From: Rhodospirillales bacterium
GTDB taxonomy: Bacteria; Pseudomonadota; Alphaproteobacteria; Rhodospirillales; UBA2165
Direction of reading: 5' to 3'
DNA length: 9,301 nt
NCBI GenBank assembly: GCA_013204125.1
Contig: JABMOP010000251.1
Location: forward strand, 1 to 9,301
The first letter of the stretch is position 1, and every line of letters starts with the position of its first letter. The notes beneath the pieces are model-generated. The model was not told the DNA's origin and ran no database searches. It was given only the letters and a program-made list of their open reading frames with translations. A program made the translations under genes and the position numbers. Positions 1 to 6,093 of the stretch are shown in pieces.

Positions 1-1037
1 CGCCAGGGTTCAAGCGGCGTGAAACCCGTCGCCTTGCGCAGAATGAATAGCGCCCGTTCCCGAAATTCAGGCGCGTCGCCGGCAATTAAGCGATCAATGC
101 GTACGTAGTCCTCGGTTGCCAGCCGAAAACTTTGCGCGCCCTGGACAATCTGAATGCGATCAAAATATCCTAATTGCCGGAATGCCCGCCCGCGGAATGA
201 ATAAGCTCCGTTCGCGGCGACGAATATCAGCTGGTCACCCTCCGACAGACGTGCCGTGACTTCATTGTAGACACGGTCGCGTATCAAGTTCCTTCCGACG
301 CGGGCCGGGGTAGCCAAGCCGATATATATGTCGATGAAGGGTGCGTTCGGATCGCTCGGACCGGTGCCTTCGGGGAAAAGCCGCGCATTGGCCGGCGCTA
401 ACTTGGCGGCGGCGGTAGCAATGCTTACCCGGCGGCGGAGGATGGATTTTTCCGCGACCAGTTCATTCCAGCCTGCCGGATCGAAACTGTCAAAATCGAG
501 ACGCCGCCCGGCATCACCAAGGATGCCCCGGCTACGCGCCACGGCGCGTGCCGAACGCATGATGGCGTCGTTAAGCACGATCGATGAAATCGAGGCACCG
601 CTGACGGCATCGATGGCATCCCGGTCCCTGGGGCCGCGCGCCGAGCCGCGTATCGGCGCACGAATATCGCGACCGTCATATTGCCGGACAAAGGCTTCGA
701 GGTCGGCATCGGATACGCCGACGGCAAGAATTGGCTCGTGATGTTCGACGATCTTTGCCCGTGTGATGCGCCCCTTGATGTCCAGTCCGACCAGGACGTT
801 CAACGGTTTTCCGGAATAACCGACCGACGCCGCCACCGACCGTGACTGGAAGGCAAAACCCAACAGCGCGTCATCACGGTAAACCGGGGCCGCTGGCGGT
901 AACCCGGTGAGCGGCCCGGCGCGGGTAGCGCCGGGAAATACCTCGCGGTAGCCGAAAGCGCTCTCCGCCGCCGGTGATTCCGTCAAAGTCACGACGAGCG
1001 CTAATATAAGCATCGGTATGGGCCAGATATACCGCAC
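1..1037 (-). CDS. nirI: NirI/NosR-family membrane flavoprotein, N-terminal part (partial)
   Basis: An uninterrupted minus-strand frame runs from a GTG at 1037 to the window edge (345 codons, C-terminus missing). The GTG is preferred over the in-frame ATG at 1013: it has GGTGAG (1048-1043) five bases upstream and gives a proper signal peptide (Arg2, hydrophobic core around residues 4-18, small residues around 22-27). The visible part is the periplasmic FMN-binding domain. EHHEPIL (98-104) is typical of NosR/NirI, and D143-A-V-S-G-A-S149 matches the covalent-FMN motif, with Ser149 at the usual Thr position. FDRIQIVQG, APEFRERALF and PLEPW-like segments follow, as in NosR/NirI. The transmembrane and polyferredoxin-like C-terminal parts of the family would lie beyond the left edge. 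NosR serves N2O reductase. Divergence from nirS, as in Paracoccus, argues for NirI, a protein needed for nirS expression or activity. Family assignment is firm; NirI over NosR is inferred from context. Confidence 0.88.
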   Translation of the reverse strand, partial: MRYIWPIPMLILALVVTLTESPAAESAFGYREVFPGATRAGPLTGLPPAAPVYRDDALLGFAFQSRSVAASVGYSGKPLNVLVGLDIKGRITRAKIVEHHEPILAVGVSDADLEAFVRQYDGRDIRAPIRGSARGPRDRDAIDAVSGASISSIVLNDAIMRSARAVARSRGILGDAGRRLDFDSFDPAGWNELVAEKSILRRRVSIATAAAKLAPANARLFPEGTGPSDPNAPFIDIYIGLATPARVGRNLIRDRVYNEVTARLSEGDQLIFVAANGAYSFRGRAFRQLGYFDRIQIVQGAQSFRLATEDYVRIDRLIAGDAPEFRERALFILRKATGFTPLEPW

Positions 1038-1062
1038 GGCGTCTCACCATATTCCCAGAAAG

Positions 1063-1080
1063 GGATTCCAATCGGAATCC
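1063..1080. repeat. Inverted repeat in the nirI leader
   Basis: GGATTCC-AATC-GGAATCC is a perfect 7-bp inverted repeat with a 4-base loop. It ends 25 bases before the GTG start of nirI, upstream of its Shine-Dalgarno sequence. If nirI transcription begins upstream, near 1123, this would be a hairpin in the 5' leader; as DNA it could be an operator. It is followed directly by the self-complementary decamer at 1081-1090. Function is unknown. Confidence 0.4.
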
Positions 1081-1157
1081 GAACATGTTCAACGCAAGTC
1101 GGTTATCGGCAGGCTCGGATCCTGCTCTATGATCGATGACAAATATATACTTGGTCT

Positions 1158-1171
1158 TTGACGCGCATCAA
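1158..1171. promoter_or_regulatory. FNR/DNR/NNR-type activator box
   Basis: TTGAC-GCGC-ATCAA differs from the FNR/DNR consensus TTGAT-N4-ATCAA at one position of ten. Regulators of this CRP/FNR class (NNR in Paracoccus, DNR in Pseudomonas) activate nirS in response to low oxygen and NO. The centre at 1164.5 is 83.5 bases upstream of the nirS ATG. Whether the regulator is the oxygen sensor (FNR) or the NO sensor (NNR/DNR) cannot be read from the site. The box is near-symmetric and could serve both divergent genes. Confidence 0.82.
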
Positions 1172-1178
1172 AGAGGTT

Positions 1179-1193
1179 GCCAAACAGTTTGGC
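1179..1193. repeat. Perfect 15-bp palindrome, candidate operator in the nirS promoter
   Basis: GCCAAAC-A-GTTTGGC is a perfect 7+1+7 inverted repeat centred at 1186. It lies 21.5 bases (about two helical turns) downstream of the FNR-type box centre. With a transcription start predicted near 1206 it would cover about -27 to -13, between activator site and -10, a position typical of a repressor operator. It does not match an NsrR, FNR or sigma-54 site that I recognise. As RNA it would be a small hairpin, but it probably lies upstream of the transcript. Confidence 0.45.
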
Positions 1194-1247
1194 TAGGCTC
1201 GCCGACGCTGCTGCAATTCATACTGCCGTCCAGAGAAAGGTCATGTC

Positions 1248-2990
1248 ATGTCGAGCAATTTTATTCGAACACTGTTATCCGCCGCTGCAATAGCCTGCAT
1301 TATATTGCCCGGTGCTGCGGCGAGCGCCGCTGAAAAGCCTGGTGCCAAGGAACACGAAACGACACCGGGCGGCCAATACCAGCCGAGCCTGGATATTCTA
1401 AAGGATATTCCGACCGACCAGCCCGGCGCCCAACCCGGTGTTCCGCCGCTAACCAATGTTGAGTTCAATAGAGCCAAACAGATTTATTTCGAACGCTGCG
1501 CCGGCTGTCACGGTGTTTTGCGCAAGGGTGCGACGGGCAAGGCTCTAACCACCAAAATTACCCGCGAACGCGGCTACGAAGCGTTGCGGGATTTCATTAA
1601 TTTTGGATCCCCGGGCGGCATGCCCAACTGGGGTGATTCGGGCGAGTTGACCAAGGCTGATATCGATTTGATGGCCAAATATCTTCTGCATGAACCGCCG
1701 CAACCGCCGGAATACGGCTTGAAAGAAGTCAAGGCGTCGTGGAAGGTCCTGGTGCCGGTTGATAAGCGACCGACGCGCAAATTGAACAATCTGAACCTCG
1801 ATAATTTGTTTTCCGTGACTTTGCGCGATACGGGCGAAATTGCTTTGATCGAAGGCACGTCGAAGAAGATCGCGCATATCATCAAAACCGGCTTCGCCGT
1901 GCATATTTCGCGGATGTCCGCGTCCGGGCGTTACCTGTTCACTATCGGGCGCGACGCTAAGATCAATCTGATTGATCTTTACATGGACCCGCCGCAAACG
2001 GTGGCGGAAGTCAAGGTCGGACTAGAAGCGCGTTCGGTGGAAACTTCCAAGATGAAAGGCTGGGAAGATAAGTACGCCATTGCAGGCGCTTACTGGCCGC
2101 CACAGTATGTCATCATGGATGGCGGTACTTTGGAGCCGCTGAAAATTGTCAGCACCCGAGGTATGACGGTTGATACACAAGAATATCATCCGGAACCGCG
2201 CGTCGCAGCCATTGTTGCATCTCATTATAATCCAGAGTTCATCGTCAACGTCAAAGAGACCGGTAAAATTCTGATGGTCAATTATTCTGACCTCAAGAAC
2301 CTCAAGGTGACGACGATTGACACCGAACGGTTTCTTCATGACGGTGGATTTGATTCGTCCGGGCGTTACTTCTTAACGGCGGCCAACGCTCGGAACACAA
2401 TTGTCGTTGTTGACACCAAGACCAACAAACTGGTCAAGCTGATCAAGACCGGCAAAACCCCACATCCGGGCCGGGGCGCCAACTTCGTCCATTCCAAGTT
2501 CGGGCCGGTCTGGGCGACCAGCCATCTTGGCGACGATTCCATCGCCATCATCGGCACCGATCCAGTGAAACATCCTCAGAATGCCTGGAAAGTGGTGCAG
2601 ACCCTGGAAGGCCAGGGCGGCGGCTCGTTGTTCATCAAGACCCATCCTAAGTCGAAGAACCTTTGGGTGGATACGCCACTCAACCCGGACGCCGAAATCG
2701 CCTCTTCGGTGGCCGTGTTCGACCTCACCGATCTAAGCAAACCCTATAAAGTGATCCCGGTCGGTGACTGGTCGGGCATCACCGAGGGTGTGCGCCGCAT
2801 CGTTCAAGGCGAATACAACCGCGCCGGCGATGAAATCTGGTTCTCGGTCTGGAACGCCAAGAGCCAGCAATCGGCGATCGTCGTTATCGACGACAAGACA
2901 CGTAAGCTCATAAAGGTAATCAAGGACAAACGCCTTGTGACCCCAACGGGCAAGTTCAACGTCTACAATACACGTAACGACATCTACTAA
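1248..2990 (+). CDS. nirS: Cytochrome cd1 nitrite reductase NirS precursor
   Basis: This is the respiratory nitrite reductase, reducing nitrite to NO in the periplasm as a homodimer with heme c and heme d1. The 580-residue product starts at ATG 1248, seven bases after GAGAAAGG (1233-1240), and has a signal peptide with likely cleavage after ASA (25-27). The N-terminal cytochrome c domain carries C84-A-G-C87-H88 and probable ligand Met125 (GGMPNWG). The eight-bladed d1 propeller follows from about residue 160. Aligned from memory to P. aeruginosa NirS with an offset of 37 from the mature protein, His219 (FAVHISRM) is the proximal d1 ligand, and His364 (FLHDGG) and His406 (TPHPGRG) match the catalytic pair His327/His369. 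The C-terminus TGKFNVYNTRNDIY is a NirS hallmark. All key residues are present, so the enzyme should be functional. Expression is probably driven by the FNR-type box at 1158-1171. Confidence 0.98.
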   Translation: MSSNFIRTLLSAAAIACIILPGAAASAAEKPGAKEHETTPGGQYQPSLDILKDIPTDQPGAQPGVPPLTNVEFNRAKQIYFERCAGCHGVLRKGATGKALTTKITRERGYEALRDFINFGSPGGMPNWGDSGELTKADIDLMAKYLLHEPPQPPEYGLKEVKASWKVLVPVDKRPTRKLNNLNLDNLFSVTLRDTGEIALIEGTSKKIAHIIKTGFAVHISRMSASGRYLFTIGRDAKINLIDLYMDPPQTVAEVKVGLEARSVETSKMKGWEDKYAIAGAYWPPQYVIMDGGTLEPLKIVSTRGMTVDTQEYHPEPRVAAIVASHYNPEFIVNVKETGKILMVNYSDLKNLKVTTIDTERFLHDGGFDSSGRYFLTAANARNTIVVVDTKTNKLVKLIKTGKTPHPGRGANFVHSKFGPVWATSHLGDDSIAIIGTDPVKHPQNAWKVVQTLEGQGGGSLFIKTHPKSKNLWVDTPLNPDAEIASSVAVFDLTDLSKPYKVIPVGDWSGITEGVRRIVQGEYNRAGDEIWFSVWNAKSQQSAIVVIDDKTRKLIKVIKDKRLVTPTGKFNVYNTRNDIY

Positions 2991-3081
2991 AGGAGATTTG
3001 GGCGGAGCCGGCAGGCTCCGTCCGCCTCTACCTCAAACAATTATAAATTTTAATCAAACTACGTGGAACGGATACTCGTAA
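2991..3081 (+). promoter_or_regulatory. nirS-nirC spacer: hairpin plus AT-rich stretch
   Basis: This 91-base gap is the only sizeable non-coding space within the plus-strand gene run. It holds a GC-rich hairpin (3001-3026), then an AT-rich segment (3035-3057) that stands out from the GC-rich surroundings and includes TATAAA-like and ATCAA (3053-3057) elements. The latter could be one half of a degenerate FNR-type site, or a weak internal promoter for nirC onward. A clear -35 is not visible. Other clusters often place nirE or nirM at this position; here nothing is encoded. Confidence 0.45.
3001..3026 (+). terminator. Hairpin after nirS, attenuator or mRNA-stabilising stem
   Basis: GGCGGAGCC, loop GGCA, then GGCTCCG-TCCGCC folds into a strong stem of at least six contiguous pairs (GGAGCC/GGCTCC). 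It extends to the outer GGCGG/CCGCC pairing if a short bulge is allowed. It begins 11 bases after the nirS stop. No uridine run follows, so it is not a classical intrinsic terminator. It more likely limits read-through or protects the nirS message, making NirS more abundant than the cofactor enzymes. This role is inferred. Confidence 0.5.
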
Positions 3082-3492
3082 ATGATTCCTTCGGCCAAAA
3101 AAAAAGCCAGCGCCATCGAAGAAAACAGGAAATACCCTTGGATGATTTACCGATCCGTGTTCGGTGTTTTGTTGTTGGCTTCGAATATAGTCGCCGGGGT
3201 TGGTTTGATTGCAGCCCCGGCTGAGGCCGAACCTTCGTCGGCGCGCCAGAACGAACTGATCTATCGCCTTCGCCATGATTGCGGCTCCTGTCACGGCATG
3301 ACCCTGAAAGGGGGATTGGGGCCGCCCCTGGTGGCCGCAAAGATTGCCGAAACCGACCAGGAGCAATTGGTCGAGACTATCCTGCATGGGGTCGAAGGCA
3401 CGCCCATGCCGCCCTGGAATTTTGAAATAAACCGCGACGAGGCGGCTTGGCTGGTCCGCTTGCTGAAGAAGGGCGTCAGATATGAAGACTAG
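3082..3492 (+). CDS. nirC: NirC, periplasmic monoheme c-type cytochrome (c55x)
   Basis: Small class I cytochrome c with heme site C67-G-S-C70-H71 and probable axial ligand Met109 (GTPMPPW), plus the typical C-terminal helix AAWLVRLLKKG. A hydrophobic export segment spans about residues 26-45, ending at APAEAEP. NirC-type cytochromes can donate electrons to NirS in Pseudomonas and may act in d1 maturation. Two starts are possible. ATG 3082, used here, gives 136 residues with a long charged leader. ATG 3142 gives 116 residues with a conventional signal peptide and AGGA at 3127-3130. Neither Shine-Dalgarno is strong; size and signal peptide shape favour 3142. A 9-A tract (3097-3105) lies between the two. 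The 3' end overlaps nirF by 11 bases, implying translational coupling. Confidence 0.88.
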   Translation: MIPSAKKKASAIEENRKYPWMIYRSVFGVLLLASNIVAGVGLIAAPAEAEPSSARQNELIYRLRHDCGSCHGMTLKGGLGPPLVAAKIAETDQEQLVETILHGVEGTPMPPWNFEINRDEAAWLVRLLKKGVRYED

Positions 3493-4663
3493 CCGTCCTC
3501 CGATACCTATGTATCTGTTATTCGTCCTGATGAGCCTCGCCGGATGCGCGGAAATACGTGGTACCGGTGACATGGGCATCATCATCGAACGCGCCAAGGG
3601 CAGCATTCAGGTTATCGAAACCACGGGACGAACTGATCTTTACCGCCTCGAAGGACTTGGCGATTTGTCTCATGCTTCGGTGGTTTATTCCCGGGACGGC
3701 CGCTATGGCTACATTTTCGGGCGCGACGGGGGCCTGAGCAAAATCGACCTTCTATCCCGGCGATTGGTCAAACGCATCATTCAGGCGGGCAATTCAATCG
3801 GCGGTGCCATCTCGCAGGACGGTACCATGGTTGCAGTATCCAATTACCAGCCGGGCGGCATTCGTGTCTTCGATGCTGAAACCCTGGATATGATTGCCGA
3901 TATCCCCGCCACCGGCGTGGGAGAGGGCAAGCGCTCCAAGGTGGTCGGGCTGGTCGATGCCCCGGGCCAACGCTTCGTCTTCAGCCTGTATGATTCCGGC
4001 GAAATCTGGATCGCCGATTTCGCCCGGCGCAATAACCCCCTGATCACCAAATTCAAGGATATCGGTCTGCTTCCCTATGACGGCCTGGTGACACCCGATG
4101 GTCGCTATTATCTCGCCGGGCTTTTCGGTGAAGACGGTCTGGCCCTTCTCGATCTCTGGGCGCCGGAGAAGGGTGTGCGCCGTATCCTCGATGGCTATGG
4201 CCGGGGCGAAAAAAAACTGCCGGTCTACAAGATGCCCCACCTGGAAGGCTGGGCCAGCGTCGGTGGTGAGCTGTTTTTGCCGGCGGTCGGCCGCCACGAA
4301 ATTTTGATCGTTGAGCGCGACACATGGCGCGAGGTTGGGCGTGTACCGGTCCACGGCCAGCCGGTTTTCGCCGTGGCGCGCCCCGACGGCCGCCAAGTCT
4401 GGGTAAACTTCGCCCACCCCAGGAACGATGTGGTTCAGGTAATCGATGTTCCGACACGGCGGGTGATCAAGACTCTCACACCGGGCAAGGGGGTGCTGCA
4501 CATGGAATTCACACCGCGCGGCGAGCAGGTTTGGCTGTCGGTGCGCGACCGTGACCGGGTCGAAATTTATAACACGCACACTTTGGAACGGCTGGGCATG
4601 ATCGACGCCGACAAGCCGAGCGGCATATTTTTGACTGCGCGGGCGAACCGCACGGGACTTTGA
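3482..4663 (+). CDS. nirF: NirF, heme d1 biosynthesis propeller lipoprotein
   Basis: The 393-residue product resembles the d1 domain of NirS but has no heme c motif, as expected for NirF. The N-terminus is a lipoprotein signal with lipobox L19-A-G-C22, so the mature protein should be membrane-anchored in the periplasm. Repeated blade motifs such as SRDGRYGYIFGRDGG (70-84), TPDGRYYLAGLFG and HPRNDVVQVIDV support a beta-propeller. His64 (LSHASVVYSRDG) is a candidate for the conserved histidine reported as essential in relatives. NirF binds dihydro-heme d1 and is indispensable for making d1; its exact chemistry is unsettled in the literature I know. The ATG at 3482 lies within the end of nirC. 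The stop lies 11 bases before the preferred nirD ATG. Confidence 0.95.
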   Translation: MKTSRPPIPMYLLFVLMSLAGCAEIRGTGDMGIIIERAKGSIQVIETTGRTDLYRLEGLGDLSHASVVYSRDGRYGYIFGRDGGLSKIDLLSRRLVKRIIQAGNSIGGAISQDGTMVAVSNYQPGGIRVFDAETLDMIADIPATGVGEGKRSKVVGLVDAPGQRFVFSLYDSGEIWIADFARRNNPLITKFKDIGLLPYDGLVTPDGRYYLAGLFGEDGLALLDLWAPEKGVRRILDGYGRGEKKLPVYKMPHLEGWASVGGELFLPAVGRHEILIVERDTWREVGRVPVHGQPVFAVARPDGRQVWVNFAHPRNDVVQVIDVPTRRVIKTLTPGKGVLHMEFTPRGEQVWLSVRDRDRVEIYNTHTLERLGMIDADKPSGIFLTARANRTGL

Positions 4664-4674
4664 GAGAGTTGGTG

Positions 4675-5148
4675 ATGGATAGTTTGGGTACCAGCGATGA
4701 ACGGCTTTCCGAGTTGGAATTCCGGCTATTAGACGAGTTTCAACGGGATTTTCCCCTATGTTCCAGACCCTACGCGGTATTGGCCAAGCGGCTCGGCAGT
4801 GATGAGGAAACTATAATCCGAAACCTCGCCGAACTCCGGGCCCGTGGATACATCTCGCGCGTCGGTGCAGTCGTAACCCCGCACAAGGCGGGATGGAGCA
4901 CCCTCGCCGCGATGTCCGTGCCCGAAGATCGTTTGACCGACGTGGCACAAAAAATCAGTGTTCGCGGTGAGGTTAATCATAATTACGAACGCGAGCACGA
5001 ATATAACCTGTGGTTTGTCGTCACCGGCACCGACCGCAACGCGGTCGCCGGCGTGCTGATGGACATTGAAGCCGAAACTGGGATGCCGGTTATAGATCTG
5101 CCGCTGGTCGAAGCCTACCGGCTGGATTTAGGATTTCGTCTGTCATGA
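4675..5148 (+). CDS. nirD: NirD, siroheme decarboxylase subunit (Lrp/AsnC-like)
   Basis: Together with NirL, NirG and NirH this protein removes the two acetate carboxyls of siroheme, giving 12,18-didecarboxysiroheme in the cytoplasm. The sequence shows an AsnC/Lrp-like helix-turn-helix (FPLCSRPYAVLAKRLG...EETIIRNLAELRARGYISRVGAVV) followed by an alpha/beta domain with the NirD/G signature HNYEREHEYNLWFVV. I chose ATG 4675 (157 residues) because GAGAGAG (4662-4668) sits six bases upstream; a TTG at 4660 would add five residues and overlap nirF. Despite the DNA-binding-like fold, the context makes it an enzyme subunit, not a regulator. The last four bases are ATGA, shared with the nirL start. 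Confidence 0.94.
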   Translation: MDSLGTSDERLSELEFRLLDEFQRDFPLCSRPYAVLAKRLGSDEETIIRNLAELRARGYISRVGAVVTPHKAGWSTLAAMSVPEDRLTDVAQKISVRGEVNHNYEREHEYNLWFVVTGTDRNAVAGVLMDIEAETGMPVIDLPLVEAYRLDLGFRLS

Positions 5149-5645
5149 CCTGCACTGCTTTCGATAAGGCTTTGATCGCCGCAATCCAGGATGGCCTGCC
5201 GCTATCCCCTACCCCATATTTGGATATCGCACGGCGGATCGGTGTCACCGAGGACGACGTAATCACCCGCATCAGCGAACTGGCCGAGACCGGTGTATTC
5301 AGCCGTATCGGCGTGATCGTGCGCCATCACGAATTGGGCTACCGGGCCAACGCGATGGTGGTCTGGGACGTGTCCGATGAGCGCGTCGCCGAAGCCGGCC
5401 GTCAACTGGCCCGGCTTCCGTTCGTTACCTTGAGCTACCGTCGGCCTCGAAGCCTGCCGAACTGGCCGTTCAACCTGTTCTGTATGATCCACGGCAAATG
5501 CCGCGAAGCCGTCGAAGAATTTGTTGCCGAGGCGACCGTAGCCGCCGACCTTGGCGCGGCGCCGAACGCAATTTTATTCAGCGGTCGGCGATTTAAGCAG
5601 CGCGGCGCGCACTATGTTCCGGCGCCCGCAGCAGCGGCAGAGTAG
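5145..5645 (+). CDS. nirL: NirL, siroheme decarboxylase subunit (Lrp/AsnC-like)
   Basis: The 166-residue product starts in the ATGA overlap with nirD, so it is translationally coupled. It has the N-terminal winged-helix segment (LPLSPTPYLDIARRIGV, FSRIGVIVRHHELGYRANAMVVWDV) and the NirL/H-type C-terminal signature SYRRPRSLPNWPFNLFCMIHG. Where NirH has T-H-C-Y before RRP, NirL has T-L-S-Y, which distinguishes the two paralogues. It ends with an Ala-rich tail of no evident function. The role is the same multi-subunit decarboxylation as NirD, NirG and NirH. Confidence 0.94.
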   Translation: MTCTAFDKALIAAIQDGLPLSPTPYLDIARRIGVTEDDVITRISELAETGVFSRIGVIVRHHELGYRANAMVVWDVSDERVAEAGRQLARLPFVTLSYRRPRSLPNWPFNLFCMIHGKCREAVEEFVAEATVAADLGAAPNAILFSGRRFKQRGAHYVPAPAAAAE

Positions 5646-5649
5646 CCCG

Positions 5650-6093
5650 ATGGACCCAATTGACCGCGCTATTATCAATACCCTGCAAGAAGGCTTCCCG
5701 ATCACTGAGCGGCCTTACCAAACGGCGGCGGATGCCATTGGCATCGAGGAAGGCGAGTTGATCCAACGTCTGGAACGGATGCTTGAAGCCAAAACCCTCA
5801 GCCGCTTTGGACCGCTTTATGATACCGAGAAACTGGGTGGTGCCGTGACTCTTGCCGCCATGGCCGTGCCCGATGAACGCTTTGACGAAATCGCCGAAAT
5901 TGTGAATGCTTTTCCTGAAGTGGCGCACAATTACGAACGCGGCCACCGCCTTAATATGTGGTTCGTCGTCGCCGCGCCGGAACCCGGGCGCATTGCCGAG
6001 GTGATCGCCGAAATCGAAGACCGGACGGGCTTTGACGTTCTGGACTTGCCCAAGACGGAAGAATTCTTTTTACAAATGAAATTCGCCCTATGA
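5650..6093 (+). CDS. nirG: NirG, siroheme decarboxylase subunit (Lrp/AsnC-like)
   Basis: The 147-residue product starts at ATG 5650, four bases after the nirL stop; in-frame upstream extension only runs through nirL and is not real. The region holds MDPIDRAIINTLQEGFPI, typical of the N-termini of this family, and the NirD/G signature HNYERGHRLNMWFVV. It closely resembles NirD, pointing to an old duplication of a D/L-type pair into D-L-G-H. The Shine-Dalgarno is poor (GGCAGAG at 5636-5642), so coupling to nirL translation is likely. The stop is in an ATGA overlap with nirH. Confidence 0.94.
   Translation: MDPIDRAIINTLQEGFPITERPYQTAADAIGIEEGELIQRLERMLEAKTLSRFGPLYDTEKLGGAVTLAAMAVPDERFDEIAEIVNAFPEVAHNYERGHRLNMWFVVAAPEPGRIAEVIAEIEDRTGFDVLDLPKTEEFFLQMKFAL

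Larger units (their letters stand above)
1038..1247. promoter_or_regulatory. Divergent nirI-nirS intergenic control region
   Basis: This 210-base gap between the nirI and nirS starts holds an FNR/DNR-like box (1158-1171), a 15-bp perfect palindrome (1179-1193), an inverted repeat (1063-1080), a short self-complementary decamer GAACATGTTC (1081-1090) and an A/T-rich patch (1141-1149). If the FNR-type box is centred at -41.5, as in class II promoters, nirS transcription would begin near 1206, with TAGGCT (1194-1199) in the weak -10 position and a leader of about 40 bases. On the other strand the same rule gives a nirI start near 1123. Both start sites are inferred from spacing only. I see no gene in the gap. 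Confidence 0.7.

Noticed and set aside
328..741. Plus-strand 137-codon open frame
   Set aside because: It lies opposite the well-supported nirI frame, its composition is Arg/Ala/Ser-rich low-complexity, and it matches no family; it is a shadow.
874..1092. Minus-strand frame starting at the ATG near 1092, overlapping the nirI start
   Set aside because: It is in a different frame from the NosR/NirI-like protein, shows no domain, and has no good ribosome-binding site.
1189..1210. Possible sigma-54 (-24/-12) promoter beginning at TTGGC
   Set aside because: The GC element at the proper -12 spacing (TTGCW) is missing; the FNR-type box explains the promoter better.
1136..1333. Plus-strand 65-codon frame across the nirS promoter
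   Set aside because: It covers the FNR-type box and the nirS start in another frame and has no recognisable features.
3794..4579. Long minus-strand frame of 261 codons inside nirF
   Set aside because: It is antisense to a full-length, motif-bearing NirF; long antisense frames are expected in GC-rich genes.
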